64,000 nucleotides of DNA. It comes from Parasulfuritortus sp049322515. Its GTDB lineage: Bacteria; Pseudomonadota; Gammaproteobacteria; Burkholderiales; Thiobacillaceae. The stretch lies in the NCBI GenBank assembly GCA_049322515.1, contig JBMOQW010000031.1, positions 1 to 64,000 on the forward strand. The letters are read 5' to 3'. Both the position numbers and the translations under genes were made by a program. The notes below the pieces were generated by a model. That model made no database searches. It was not told where the DNA came from and was given only the letters and a program-made list of their open reading frames with translations. Shown piece after piece: positions 24,712 to 34,737 of the stretch. Positions within the stretch are counted from its first letter, which is position 1, and each line of letters opens with the position of its first letter.

Positions 24712-25897
24712 CCTGCCCGACGCGCGCGGGCATTTCGGCCCCTACGGCGGCGTATTTGTCGCCGAGACCCTGATGGCGGCCCTGGACGAACTGAAGCGCG
24801 AATACGAGGCGGCCCGCCAGGATCCCGATTTTCTGGACGAATTTCGTCATGAACTGCGGCACTACGTCGGTCGGCCAAGCCCGATCTACCATGCCAAGCG
24901 TTGGTCGGAAATCCTGGGTGGGGCGCAGATCTACCTCAAGCGGGAAGACCTCAACCACACCGGTGCGCACAAGATCAACAACACCATCGGCCAGGCCCTG
25001 CTGGCCCGTCGCATGGGCAAGAAGCGGGTGATCGCCGAGACCGGCGCCGGCCAGCACGGCGTCGCCTCGGCCACCGTGGCGGCCCGCTACGGCATGGAAT
25101 GCGTGGTCTACATGGGCGCCGAGGACATCAAGCGGCAATCGCCCAACGTCTACCGCATGAAGCTCCTGGGCGCCACCGTGGTCGGCGTCGAGTCCGGCTC
25201 CAAGACGCTGAAGGATGCGTTGAACGAAGCCATGCGCGACTGGGTGACCCACGTCGAATCGACCTTCTACATTCTCGGTACGGCCGCCGGTCCGCATCCT
25301 TACCCGATGCTGGTGCGCGACTTCCAGAGCGTGATCGGCGAGGAGTGCAAGGTGCAGATGGCCGAGATGCTCGGCCGCCAGCCGGATGCCGTGATCGCCT
25401 GCGTCGGCGGTGGTTCCAACGCCATCGGCATCTTCTATCCGTACATCCCGGTCGATGGGGTGCGCCTGATCGGCGTCGAGGCCGGCGGCCACGGCGTCGC
25501 CAGTGGCCAGCATGCCGCGCCGCTCAATGCCGGCACCCCGGGCGTGCTGCATGGCTTCCGCAGCTACCTCATGCAGGACGCCAACGGCCAGATCATCGAG
25601 ACCCACTCGGTCTCGGCCGGCCTCGATTACCCCGGTGTCGGCCCCGAGCACAGCTACCTGAAGGACTCCGGTCGGGCCGAGTACGTCGCCATCAACGACG
25701 ACGAAGCCATGCAGGCCTTCCATGACCTGTGCCGCTACGAAGGCATCATCCCGGCCCTCGAATCCAGCCACGCCCTGGCCCATGCCGCCAAGATCGCGCC
25801 GACCATGGCCAAGGACCAGATTCTCTTGGTGAATCTGTCCGGGCGCGGTGACAAGGACATCAACACGGTCGCCCGCCTGTCGGGCATCGAGCTCTGA
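24698..25897 (+). CDS. trpB: Tryptophan synthase beta subunit
   Basis: Condenses indole and serine, using PLP. The 399-residue protein has the PLP-lysine motif LNHTGAHKINNTIGQALLAR (residues about 84-103), ETGAGQHGVASATVAA, the phosphate-binding GGGSNAIG and the C-terminal SGRGDKDI. Starts 14 bases before the trpF stop. Confidence 0.97.
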   Translation: MQMYDLPDARGHFGPYGGVFVAETLMAALDELKREYEAARQDPDFLDEFRHELRHYVGRPSPIYHAKRWSEILGGAQIYLKREDLNHTGAHKINNTIGQALLARRMGKKRVIAETGAGQHGVASATVAARYGMECVVYMGAEDIKRQSPNVYRMKLLGATVVGVESGSKTLKDALNEAMRDWVTHVESTFYILGTAAGPHPYPMLVRDFQSVIGEECKVQMAEMLGRQPDAVIACVGGGSNAIGIFYPYIPVDGVRLIGVEAGGHGVASGQHAAPLNAGTPGVLHGFRSYLMQDANGQIIETHSVSAGLDYPGVGPEHSYLKDSGRAEYVAINDDEAMQAFHDLCRYEGIIPALESSHALAHAAKIAPTMAKDQILLVNLSGRGDKDINTVARLSGIEL

Positions 25898-25956
25898 GCG
25901 TGCGTGAATCGCTACGAAGCATCCCATCTCGCCACGAATTTATTGAAGACTGACCC

Positions 25957-26754
25957 ATGAGCCGCATTGGCCAAACCTTTTCGAACCTCCAGACGCAAGG
26001 CCGCAAGGCCCTGATTCCCTTCATCACCGCGGGGGATCCTGGCCCGGACCGGACCGTGCCCTTGATGCATGCCCTGGTCGCGGGCGGGGCCGACATCCTC
26101 GAATTGGGGGTGCCGTTTTCCGACCCCATGGCCGATGGCCCGACCATTCAGCGCAGTTCCGAGCGAGCCTTGAAGCAGGGGGTCGGCTTGCGTGACGTGT
26201 TGGCCATGGTGGCCGAGTTCCGTCGCACCAATACCGTCACCCCGGTGGTGTTGATGGGCTATGCCAATCCGATCGAGGCGATGACCTGGGGCGGTTTCTG
26301 CGCGGCAGCGGCCAATGCGGGCGTGGATGGCGTGCTGACCGTCGATTATCCGCCCGAGGAGTCGACCGAATTCGCGGCCCAATGCGCTGCCGCCGGACTC
26401 GACAACATCTACCTGTTGGCGCCGACCACGCCCGAGGCGCGGGTCCAGGCGGTGACCCGCCTGGCACGCGGTTTCGTCTATTACGTCTCGCTCAAGGGCG
26501 TGACCGGGGCCGCCAACCTGGATCTCGCCGAGGTCGCCGAGCGGGTCGCCATGATCCGGACTTCGGCAGGCCTGCCGGTCGGGGTCGGGTTCGGCATCCG
26601 GGATGGCGAGACCGCACGCAAGGTCGCCGAGGTGGCCGACGCCGTGGTGATCGGCAGCCGCATCGTGCAGGAGATCGAGGCGTCGCCCCCCGATGCGCTG
26701 CTCGACAACGTCAGGAATTTCATTGCCGGCGTGCGCGCTGCGCTCGACCGCTGA
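25957..26754 (+). CDS. trpA: Tryptophan synthase alpha subunit
   Basis: Cleaves indole-3-glycerol phosphate and channels indole to TrpB. 265 residues; the catalytic Glu and Asp lie in ADILELGVPFSDPMADGPTIQ. YYVSLKGVTGA and GVGFGIRDGETARKVAEVAD, the phosphate-binding loops, are present. A 59-base gap separates it from trpB. Confidence 0.97.
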   Translation: MSRIGQTFSNLQTQGRKALIPFITAGDPGPDRTVPLMHALVAGGADILELGVPFSDPMADGPTIQRSSERALKQGVGLRDVLAMVAEFRRTNTVTPVVLMGYANPIEAMTWGGFCAAAANAGVDGVLTVDYPPEESTEFAAQCAAAGLDNIYLLAPTTPEARVQAVTRLARGFVYYVSLKGVTGAANLDLAEVAERVAMIRTSAGLPVGVGFGIRDGETARKVAEVADAVVIGSRIVQEIEASPPDALLDNVRNFIAGVRAALDR

Positions 26755-26764
26755 GGACACGAAC

Positions 26765-27637
<873 letters not shown>

Positions 27638-27638
27638 C

Positions 27639-28904
27639 GTGACTGACCGCCTGCCCGAGTGGCTGGCCTGCCTGGAGGCACGCCAGCCAGGGCGCATCGC
27701 GCTGGGGCTCGACCGGGTGCGCCAGGTCTGGGCCAGGCTCGGCGTCGCCCCGAGCTTCATTGTGATCACCGTGGCCGGGACCAACGGCAAGGGCTCGGTC
27801 TGTGCTTATCTCGAAGCGATCCTGGTCGCGGCCGGCTATCGGGTCGGCACCTACACGTCACCTCATCTGTTGCGTTTCAACGAGCGCATGCGGGTCGACG
27901 GGGTGCCGGCAGGCGACGAGGCAATCGCCGAGGCCCTGGCCCAGGTCGAAGCGGCCCGCGCCGGCGTCGAGCTGACCTATTTCGAACACACCACCCTGGC
28001 GGCCTTCTGGCTGTTCCAGGCTCGGGGCATCGAGGTCGCCGTCCTGGAAGTGGGCCTGGGTGGCCGACTCGATGCGGTCAACCTGATCGATGCCGATTGC
28101 GCGGTGGTCACCCAGATCGACATCGATCATGTCGAATACCTGGGCCCGGACCGCGAGGCGATCGGCTTCGAGAAGGCCGGCATCTTCCGGGCCGGTCGTC
28201 CGGCCATCTGTGCGGATCGGTCGCCGCCCACGCGCCTGCTCGACCACGCGGCTGCCCTGGGCGTCGACCTGCGCTTGAACGGCCGCGACTACCGCGTCGA
28301 AGCCGGTGACGTGGATTGGACCTGCCGGGTCGGACCGCGCGTCTATCCGGCGCTGCCCCGGCCCGCGTTGCTCGGCCACCATCAGCTGGACAATGCCGCG
28401 GCTGCGCTCGTGGCGCTCGATGCCTTGCGTACCCGCCTCCCGGTGCCGCTCGCCGCCTTGCGGGCCGGCTTGCGTCAGGCGACCCAGCCGGGCCGCTTCC
28501 AGATCATCGGACAGGCGCCCTTGCGCATCCTCGACGTGGCGCACAACCCGCATGCCGCGCGGGCCTTGGCCGGGGCCCTGGCCGACCTGCCCCCCACAGG
28601 CCGCCGGATGGCCGTGTTCGGCCTGCTGGCCGACAAGGATGCCGAAGGCGTGCTCGATGCGCTGGCGGGACGCATCGACCACTGGCATGTCGCGGGGCTG
28701 TCCGGACCACGCGGGCGTTCGGCAGCGGATCTCGCCGGGCGACTTGACCGGCGCGGCTGGCCGCATACTCAGGCGGCGACGGTGACCGAGGCCTGGCGGG
28801 CCGCCTGTCAGGCGGCCAGTCCGGCTGATACAATCATCGCCTTTGGTTCCTTCCATACGGTGGCCGAGATCCTGGCCGACCTTCAAGACGCGCGAGATGG
28901 CTGA
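27639..28904 (+). CDS. folC: Bifunctional folylpolyglutamate/dihydrofolate synthase
   Basis: Adds glutamate to folates and makes dihydrofolate from dihydropteroate. The 421-residue product starts at GTG 27639. ITVAGTNGKGSVCAYLEAIL holds the P-loop, and FEHTTLAAFWLF, LEVGLGGRLDAVN and LDVAHNPHA (with the Mur-ligase-type Asp/His pair) follow. Overlaps the SPOR gene by 8 bases. Confidence 0.96.
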   Translation: MTDRLPEWLACLEARQPGRIALGLDRVRQVWARLGVAPSFIVITVAGTNGKGSVCAYLEAILVAAGYRVGTYTSPHLLRFNERMRVDGVPAGDEAIAEALAQVEAARAGVELTYFEHTTLAAFWLFQARGIEVAVLEVGLGGRLDAVNLIDADCAVVTQIDIDHVEYLGPDREAIGFEKAGIFRAGRPAICADRSPPTRLLDHAAALGVDLRLNGRDYRVEAGDVDWTCRVGPRVYPALPRPALLGHHQLDNAAAALVALDALRTRLPVPLAALRAGLRQATQPGRFQIIGQAPLRILDVAHNPHAARALAGALADLPPTGRRMAVFGLLADKDAEGVLDALAGRIDHWHVAGLSGPRGRSAADLAGRLDRRGWPHTQAATVTEAWRAACQAASPADTIIAFGSFHTVAEILADLQDARDG

Positions 28905-29589
28905 TACGACTCCCGACCGGGACGACTCGACCCTGAAGCGCCGGGCGCGCAGGCGCCTGGTGGGCGCGGTGGCGCTTGCGCTGGTTGCAGTGGTGGTCTT
29001 GCCCATGGTGCTCGACCCGGAGCCGCGTCCGCTCGGCGACCAGGTCGAAATCCGCCTGCCCGATCAGAGCGAGCCCTTTGAAGCCAGTGCCGAACCGGCC
29101 CAACCGGTGCCGGTGCCAAGTCCTGGCCTCGATGGGCCTTCATCCACACCGCAGGCGCAAGCGCCGAGCGTGCCCATGCCCCGGACCGATCCGGTCTTGA
29201 AATCGGACGCCAAGCCCGCTCCGCAGCCTGAACCCAGACCGGAAACCAAGCCGCCCGAGCCGAAGCCAGCGCCCAAGCGGACCGTGAAGCCGGAGCCCAA
29301 ACCCGTAGCCGTGCCGGTGGCGAAAGTGCCGGAGGCTCGGGGAGCGAGCCCCGCCAAGCCCGAGGCCAGTCCTGGTCAGTACTACCTGCAGATCGGCGTG
29401 TTCAGCAGTGAAACCAATGCCCAGTTGCAGGTCGCCAAGGCCAAGGCGGCCGGCTTCAAGGCCGCCAGCACGCCGTCCGGCGGGCGCCATCGGGTCCGGG
29501 TGGGGCCGATCGATAGCCGCGACCAGGCCCTCGACTACCAGCGCAAGCTGAAGGCGCGTGGGGTCGACACGCTACTGATCGCGCCATGA
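28897..29589 (+). CDS. dedD: SPOR-domain cell-division protein (DedD-like)
   Basis: The 230-residue protein has a single membrane segment (RLVGAVALALVAVVVLPMVL), a Pro/Lys/Glu-rich linker of about 110 residues and a C-terminal SPOR domain (about 160-230, YYLQIGVFSSETNAQLQVAK, FKAASTPSGGRHRVRVGPID). SPOR domains bind denuded glycan at the septum. The gene position between folC and cvpA matches the DedD group. Confidence 0.88.
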   Translation: MADTTPDRDDSTLKRRARRRLVGAVALALVAVVVLPMVLDPEPRPLGDQVEIRLPDQSEPFEASAEPAQPVPVPSPGLDGPSSTPQAQAPSVPMPRTDPVLKSDAKPAPQPEPRPETKPPEPKPAPKRTVKPEPKPVAVPVAKVPEARGASPAKPEASPGQYYLQIGVFSSETNAQLQVAKAKAAGFKAASTPSGGRHRVRVGPIDSRDQALDYQRKLKARGVDTLLIAP

Positions 29590-30071
29590 CGGCCATCGAC
29601 TGGATCGTCCTGGCCATCCTGGCCGGTTCCATGATCCTCGGCCTGTTGCGGGGCTTCGTGCGAGAGGCGTTTTCCCTGGCGTCCTGGGTGCTCGCCTTCA
29701 TCGCCGCGCGGACCTTGTCGCCGGTCGTGGCCCAGATGATTCCCGGCATCGATCAGGAAGGACTTCGTCAGGCAGCGGCCATCGTGGTCGTGTTCATCGC
29801 CGTGCTGGTGCTCGCCCGGCTGGCTTCGGCCGCCCTGGCCGGCCTGTTGAAGTGGGCTGGCCTGGGTGGACTCGATCGCACCCTGGGCCTCCTGTTCGGC
29901 GCCGTGCGGGCGGCGCTCCTGCTGGTGTTTCTGGCCCTCCTGGCCGGGTTGACTGCCTTGCCCCGCTCCGAAGCCTGGCGGGGTGCCTGGAGTCATGGCC
30001 CGCTGGAAGCCGGTGCCAAAGCCTTCATTCCCTGGCTGCCGATGGATCTGGCGGCCTTGATTCGATTTTGA
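29586..30071 (+). CDS. cvpA: CvpA family membrane protein
   Basis: A 161-residue integral membrane protein with about four helices, beginning MTAIDWIVLAILAGSMILG. LRGFVREAFSLASWVLAF and the KWAGLGGLDRTLGLLFGAVR loop are family features. Known as colicin V production protein; it lies upstream of purF in many Proteobacteria and overlaps the SPOR gene by 4 bases (ATGA). Confidence 0.93.
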   Translation: MTAIDWIVLAILAGSMILGLLRGFVREAFSLASWVLAFIAARTLSPVVAQMIPGIDQEGLRQAAAIVVVFIAVLVLARLASAALAGLLKWAGLGGLDRTLGLLFGAVRAALLLVFLALLAGLTALPRSEAWRGAWSHGPLEAGAKAFIPWLPMDLAALIRF

Positions 30072-30084
30072 TTAGGACGTTGCC

Positions 30085-31602
30085 ATGTGCGGAATCCTCG
30101 GTATCGTGTCCAGCCAAGCAGTCAACCAGATGCTCTACGACGGCCTGCAATTGCTGCAGCATCGCGGCCAGGACGCGGCGGGCATCGTCACTGCCGATGG
30201 CAGCAAATTCCATATGCACAAGGGCATGGGCATGGTGCGCGACGTATTCCGTACCCGCGACATGCGCAACCTGATCGGCAATGCCGGCATTGGCCACGTC
30301 CGCTATCCCACCGCGGGTTCGGCGTCCAGCCCGGCCGAGGCGCAACCGTTCTACGTCAATTCGCCGTTCGGCATCGTGCTCGGCCACAACGGCAACCTGA
30401 CCAATACCGAGGAATTGCTCCAGGACTTGTTCCTTGCGGATTTGCGCCACGTCAACACGGCGTCCGATTCCGAGGTGCTGCTCAACGTGCTGGCCCATGA
30501 ACTGCACTCCGCCGTTCGTGGCCACCGCCTGACCGTGGAGGACGTTTTCAATGCCGTCGCCGGCGTGCATCGCCGCTGCCGGGGTGCCTATGCGGTGGTG
30601 GCGATGATCGCCGGCTTCGGCTTGCTCGCCTTCCGCGATCCGCACGGCATCCGGCCGCTGATCTTCGGCACCCAGGTGACGCCGACCGGCCAGGACTGGA
30701 TGGTGGCCTCCGAGAGCGTGGTCCTGGAAGCGAGCGGATTCCAGGTTCAGGGCGACGTGGCGCCCGGCGAGGCGATCCTGATCACCCTGGATGGCCAGGT
30801 GCACAACCGGCCCTATAACCAGCCCGCCGAGTTCACGCCCTGCATCTTCGAGTACGTCTATTTCGCGCGCCCCGATTCGGTCATCGACGGGGCCTCGGTG
30901 TATGAGACCCGCCTGCGCATGGGCGAATACCTGGCCGAGAAGATCCGCCGCCAGCACAGCCATCTCAAGATCGATGTGGTGATCCCGATTCCGGATACCA
31001 GTCGTCCGTCGGCGCTTCAGTTGGCGAACAAACTGAACATCTCCTATCGCGAGGGCTTCATCAAGAACCGTTACATCGGCCGCACCTTCATCATGCCCGG
31101 CCAGTCGGTGCGCAAGAAGTCGGTCCGTCAGAAACTGAATGCCATGTCGCTCGAGTTTCGCGGCAAGAATGTGCTGCTGGTCGACGATTCCATCGTGCGC
31201 GGCACGACCAGCAAGGAAATCATCCAGATGGCACGCGATTCCGGGGCCCGCGCGGTCTATTTCGCCTCGGCCAGCCCGCCGGTGCGTTATCCGAATGTCT
31301 ATGGCATCGACATGCCGACCCGCCAGGAACTGTTGGCCAATGGTCGCAGCGACGAGGAAATCGCCCGCGAGATCGGTGCCGACGCGGTGATCTACCAGGA
31401 TCTCGACGATCTGCTCAAGGCGGTCCAGGAAGTGAATCCCCGGCTGACCCGGTTCGATTCCTCCTGCTTCGACGGCTGCTATGTCACCGGCGACGTGTCC
31501 GAAGAGTATCTGGCCCGCCTGGAGGGCATGCGGGACGGTAGCGCACCGGTGGCCTCGTCGCCGCCGACGCGGCAAATGGATTTGAATCTGTCAGGGGGAT
31601 GA
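30085..31602 (+). CDS. purF: Amidophosphoribosyltransferase
   Basis: Commits PRPP to purine synthesis. The 505-residue protein starts MCGILGIVSSQAV, with the N-terminal nucleophile Cys directly after Met, so no propeptide is cut. The PRPP-binding loop VLLVDDSIVRGTTSKEIIQM and the glutaminase NGNLTNTEEL are present. The last residues run to the end at 31602, one base before the cysC start. Confidence 0.96.
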   Translation: MCGILGIVSSQAVNQMLYDGLQLLQHRGQDAAGIVTADGSKFHMHKGMGMVRDVFRTRDMRNLIGNAGIGHVRYPTAGSASSPAEAQPFYVNSPFGIVLGHNGNLTNTEELLQDLFLADLRHVNTASDSEVLLNVLAHELHSAVRGHRLTVEDVFNAVAGVHRRCRGAYAVVAMIAGFGLLAFRDPHGIRPLIFGTQVTPTGQDWMVASESVVLEASGFQVQGDVAPGEAILITLDGQVHNRPYNQPAEFTPCIFEYVYFARPDSVIDGASVYETRLRMGEYLAEKIRRQHSHLKIDVVIPIPDTSRPSALQLANKLNISYREGFIKNRYIGRTFIMPGQSVRKKSVRQKLNAMSLEFRGKNVLLVDDSIVRGTTSKEIIQMARDSGARAVYFASASPPVRYPNVYGIDMPTRQELLANGRSDEEIAREIGADAVIYQDLDDLLKAVQEVNPRLTRFDSSCFDGCYVTGDVSEEYLARLEGMRDGSAPVASSPPTRQMDLNLSGG

Positions 31603-31603
31603 T

Positions 31604-32212
31604 TTGAGCGATCCAGTGGAAGTGGTCTGGCACCACGCGACGGTGACCCGGGCGCGGCGCGAACAGATGAACGGCCATCGTGCCGGCGTGGTCTGGTTCA
31701 CCGGGCTGTCCGGGGCCGGCAAGTCGACCCTGGCACACGCGGTCGAGGAGGCCTTGCATCAACGGGGCTGTCGCACCTATGTGTTCGACGGCGACAACGT
31801 GCGTCATGGACTCTGCGCGGACCTGACATTTTCGATCGAGGACCGCAAGGAAAACATCCGGCGCATCGGCGAGATGACCAAGCTGTTCGCCGAGGCTGGC
31901 GTGATCGCCCTGACCGCCTTCATTTCACCGCTCCGGGGCGACCGTGACCGGGTCCGGCAACTGCTTGGCGATGATTTCGTGGAAGTCTACGTGCATTGTC
32001 CCCTGGAAGTCTGCGAACAGCGCGACGTCAAGGGCATGTACGCCAAGGCACGCCAGGGCCTGATCAAGGAATTCACCGGTATCTCGTCGCCCTACGAGGC
32101 GCCCGAGCACCCCGAACTGGTGGTCGATACCTCGGTCCAGGACCTCGACGCCTCGGTGCGCGCCGTGGTCGACCTGCTCGACGCGCGGGGCCTGGTCCCG
32201 CGCCCGGCTTGA
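31604..32212 (+). CDS. cysC: Adenylyl-sulfate (APS) kinase
   Basis: Phosphorylates APS to PAPS. The 202-residue protein starts at TTG 31604 behind a CAGGGGG ribosome binding site; ATG 31668 is an in-frame alternative. P-loop GLSGAGKSTLAHAVE, then DGDNVRHGLCADLTFSIEDR and FISPLRGDRDRVRQ are the family motifs. No cysD/cysN is next to it in this window. It lies between purF and metZ, where most betaproteobacteria have no cysC, which hints at a sulfur role joined to methionine synthesis. Confidence 0.9.
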   Translation: MSDPVEVVWHHATVTRARREQMNGHRAGVVWFTGLSGAGKSTLAHAVEEALHQRGCRTYVFDGDNVRHGLCADLTFSIEDRKENIRRIGEMTKLFAEAGVIALTAFISPLRGDRDRVRQLLGDDFVEVYVHCPLEVCEQRDVKGMYAKARQGLIKEFTGISSPYEAPEHPELVVDTSVQDLDASVRAVVDLLDARGLVPRPA

Positions 32213-33387
32213 TGGACGAGCCGTTCGATCCCGACACCCTGGCGGTTCGCGCCGGGACCTTGCGCAGCGGCTTCAACGAGCATTCGGAGGCGGTCTACCT
32301 GACCTCCAGCTTTGTCTTCGAAAGCGCGGCCGAGGCCGCCGCCCGTTTCTCCGGCGCGGAGCCGGGCAACATCTACGCCCGGTTCACCAACCCCAGCGTG
32401 ACCATGTTCGAGACGCGTCTCGCCGCGCTCGAGGGCGCCGAGCGGTGCGTCGCCTTCGCCTCCGGCATGGCCGCCATCCTGGCCACGGTGATGGGCCTGA
32501 TGAAGGCCGGCGAGCATGTCGTCGCTTCGCGTTCGATCTTCGGTTCGACGGTGCAGTTGTTCACCAACATCCTCGGCCGGTTCGGCATCGAGACCACCTT
32601 TGTCTCGCCCACCGAGCCGGAAGCCTGGCACCAGGCGGTCCGGCCGAATACCCGCCTGTTCTTCCTGGAGTCGCCCTCCAACCCGCTCACCGAGGTCAGC
32701 GATATTCGCGCCCTCGCCGGGATCGCCCATGCCGCCGGCGCCTGGCTGGCGGTCGACAATTGTTTCTGCACGCCGATCCTGCAACGGCCGCTGGCCTTGG
32801 GGGCCGACATCGTCATCCACTCCGCCACCAAGTACCTGGATGGCCAGGGCCGGGTGCTGGGCGGTGCCGTATTGGGTAGCCAGGTTCTGATGGAGGGCGT
32901 GTACACCTTCCTGCGCACGGCGGGCCCGACCTTGTCGGCGTTCAACGCCTGGGTGCTGCTCAAGGGTCTGGAAACCCTGCCGATCCGGATGCGTGCCCAT
33001 GCCGAGCACGCGCGTGCCCTGGCCGAATGGCTGGAGCAGCAGCCCGGCGTGACCCGGGTCTGGTATCCCGGCCTGGCCTCGCATCCGCAGCATGCCCTGG
33101 CCATGCGCCAGCAAGCCAGCGGCGGCGGCATCGTCAGCTTCGAGTTGGCCGGTGGCCAGCCGGCGGCCTGGGCCCTGATCGATTCAGTCGAGGTGATGTC
33201 GATCACCGCCAACCTGGGCGACACGCGCACGACCATCACGCATCCTGCCTCCACCACGCACAGCCGGATGACGCCCGAACAGCGTGCCACGGCCGGGATC
33301 AGTGATGGTCTGGTGCGGATTGCCGTCGGCTTGGAGTCGGTCGAGGACCTGATGGCCGACCTGGCGCGGGGCTTGTCGCAGTCCTGA
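32212..33387 (+). CDS. metZ: O-succinylhomoserine sulfhydrylase
   Basis: PLP-dependent replacement of succinate by sulfide to give homocysteine. 391 residues starting MDEPFDPDTLAVRAGTLRSG; the PLP lysine is in VIHSATKYLDGQGRVLGG. YARFTNPSVTMFE, FASGMAAI and GDTRTTITHPASTTHSRMTPEQR are typical of the Cys/Met family (MetZ type). The start overlaps the cysC stop by one base (TGATG). It is the last gene of the plus-strand cluster. Confidence 0.93.
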   Translation: MDEPFDPDTLAVRAGTLRSGFNEHSEAVYLTSSFVFESAAEAAARFSGAEPGNIYARFTNPSVTMFETRLAALEGAERCVAFASGMAAILATVMGLMKAGEHVVASRSIFGSTVQLFTNILGRFGIETTFVSPTEPEAWHQAVRPNTRLFFLESPSNPLTEVSDIRALAGIAHAAGAWLAVDNCFCTPILQRPLALGADIVIHSATKYLDGQGRVLGGAVLGSQVLMEGVYTFLRTAGPTLSAFNAWVLLKGLETLPIRMRAHAEHARALAEWLEQQPGVTRVWYPGLASHPQHALAMRQQASGGGIVSFELAGGQPAAWALIDSVEVMSITANLGDTRTTITHPASTTHSRMTPEQRATAGISDGLVRIAVGLESVEDLMADLARGLSQS

Positions 33388-33467
33388 GCGGGCGTGATCT
33401 TTGCTTTGAACTTGGTGACGCAAAGGCGTGATAGAAATGCGTGACCGGGTTCGTCACCCATTCCATG

Positions 33468-34205
33468 CTACCAGGGCAGGGCGCGGCAGCCCTCGACGTC
33501 GCAGCGCAGATAGCCGCCACGTTCGTCCGTCCAATCTGGCAGTACCCAGCGTTCCACCGTCTGGCCGTCCACAGACAGTGGATGCCGGGCTGGACGGTGG
33601 GTATGGCCGTGGATCAGGCGCGGACAGCCATGGCTGCGGAAGGCCTGGTGCACGGCGGCCTCGTTGACATCCATGATGTCGAGGGGCTTGCCGGCCTTGT
33701 CGGTTTCGCTTTGTGCCCGATATTGCCGGGCCAGCGCCAGCCGTTCGGGCAACGGCCGGGCCAGCAGGGCCGCTTGCCAGGTCGGGTCGCGGACCTGGTT
33801 GCGGACCGCCTGATAGGCGACATCGTCGGTACACAGACTATCGCCATGCAGGAGCAGGGTCGGGGTGCCATGCAGGTTGACCAGGCTGGGGTCGGAAAGC
33901 AGGCTGGCGCCGCTGCGGGCACAAAACCCAGGGCCAAGCAGGAAATCCCGGTTGCCGTGCATGATCCGCAGGGCCACGCCCTGGTGGGTCAGGCGGTGGA
34001 GCCCGGCAAGGATATCGGCGGCGTACGGATGGTCGGCGAAATCGTCCCCCGGCCAGGCCTCGAACAGGTCACCCAGAATGTAGAGTGCCTGTGCGCCGGG
34101 CGCGATCTCGGCCAGGAAGCGGTGAAAACGCGCGGTGACCCCCGGTTGCTCCGGGGTCAGGTGCAGGTCGGCGATAAGGAGGCTGTGCCCCGGTTCAGCC
34201 TTCAA
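33468..34205 (-). CDS. lpxH: UDP-2,3-diacylglucosamine diphosphatase
   Basis: Hydrolyses UDP-2,3-diacylglucosamine to lipid X in lipid A synthesis. 245 residues. Metallophosphatase motifs are in order: LLIADLHL, ILGDLFEAWPGDD, IMHGNRDFLL, LLHGDSLCTDD and LIHGHTHRPARH. Overlaps ppiB by 11 bases. Convergent with metZ. Confidence 0.95.
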   Translation of the reverse strand: MKAEPGHSLLIADLHLTPEQPGVTARFHRFLAEIAPGAQALYILGDLFEAWPGDDFADHPYAADILAGLHRLTHQGVALRIMHGNRDFLLGPGFCARSGASLLSDPSLVNLHGTPTLLLHGDSLCTDDVAYQAVRNQVRDPTWQAALLARPLPERLALARQYRAQSETDKAGKPLDIMDVNEAAVHQAFRSHGCPRLIHGHTHRPARHPLSVDGQTVERWVLPDWTDERGGYLRCDVEGCRALPW

Positions 34206-34692
34206 CGACTTCGGCCCGCTCGATCACCACGTCGTCCACCGGTACGTCCTGGTGGCCGTGGCGCGAACCGGTGCGGACCTTCTTGATGCTGTCGACCACT
34301 TCCTTGCCGTCGACCACCTCGCCGAACACGCAATAGCCGTAGCCCTGCACGGTCGGCTCGACATAGTCGAGGAAGGCGTTGTCACTGACGTTGATGAAAA
34401 ACTGGCTGGTGCCCGAATGCGGGTCCGGGGTGCGTGCCATGGCGATGCTGTAGCTGACGTTGCGCAGGCCGTTGTGGGCTTCGTTCTGGATCGGCTTGCG
34501 CGTGGGCTTCTGGGTCATGTCGGCGCTGAAGCCGCCGCCCTGGATCATGAAGCCGTCGATCACCCGGTGGAACAGGGTGCCGTCGTAGTGGCCGTCCTGG
34601 ACGTACTGCAGGAAGTTGGCGACGGTATCGGGCGCCTTCTCGGCGTTCAGGCTCAGGGTGATGACGCCGTGATTGGTGTGCAGTTTGACCAT
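34195..34692 (-). CDS. ppiB: Peptidyl-prolyl cis-trans isomerase B (cyclophilin)
   Basis: A 165-residue cytoplasmic cyclophilin with no signal peptide. GTLFHRVIDGFMIQGGG carries the active-site Arg and Phe, and GTSQFFINVSDNAFLD and GYCVFGEVVDGKEVVD complete the barrel. Length is equal to E. coli PpiB. It lies upstream of lpxH, as in related genomes. Confidence 0.95.
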   Translation of the reverse strand: MVKLHTNHGVITLSLNAEKAPDTVANFLQYVQDGHYDGTLFHRVIDGFMIQGGGFSADMTQKPTRKPIQNEAHNGLRNVSYSIAMARTPDPHSGTSQFFINVSDNAFLDYVEPTVQGYGYCVFGEVVDGKEVVDSIKKVRTGSRHGHQDVPVDDVVIERAEVVEG

Positions 34693-34737
34693 TGCGGTTC
34701 TCCAGTCGTTGGCGCGCCCGCGGCGCGGGCGCCAGAT

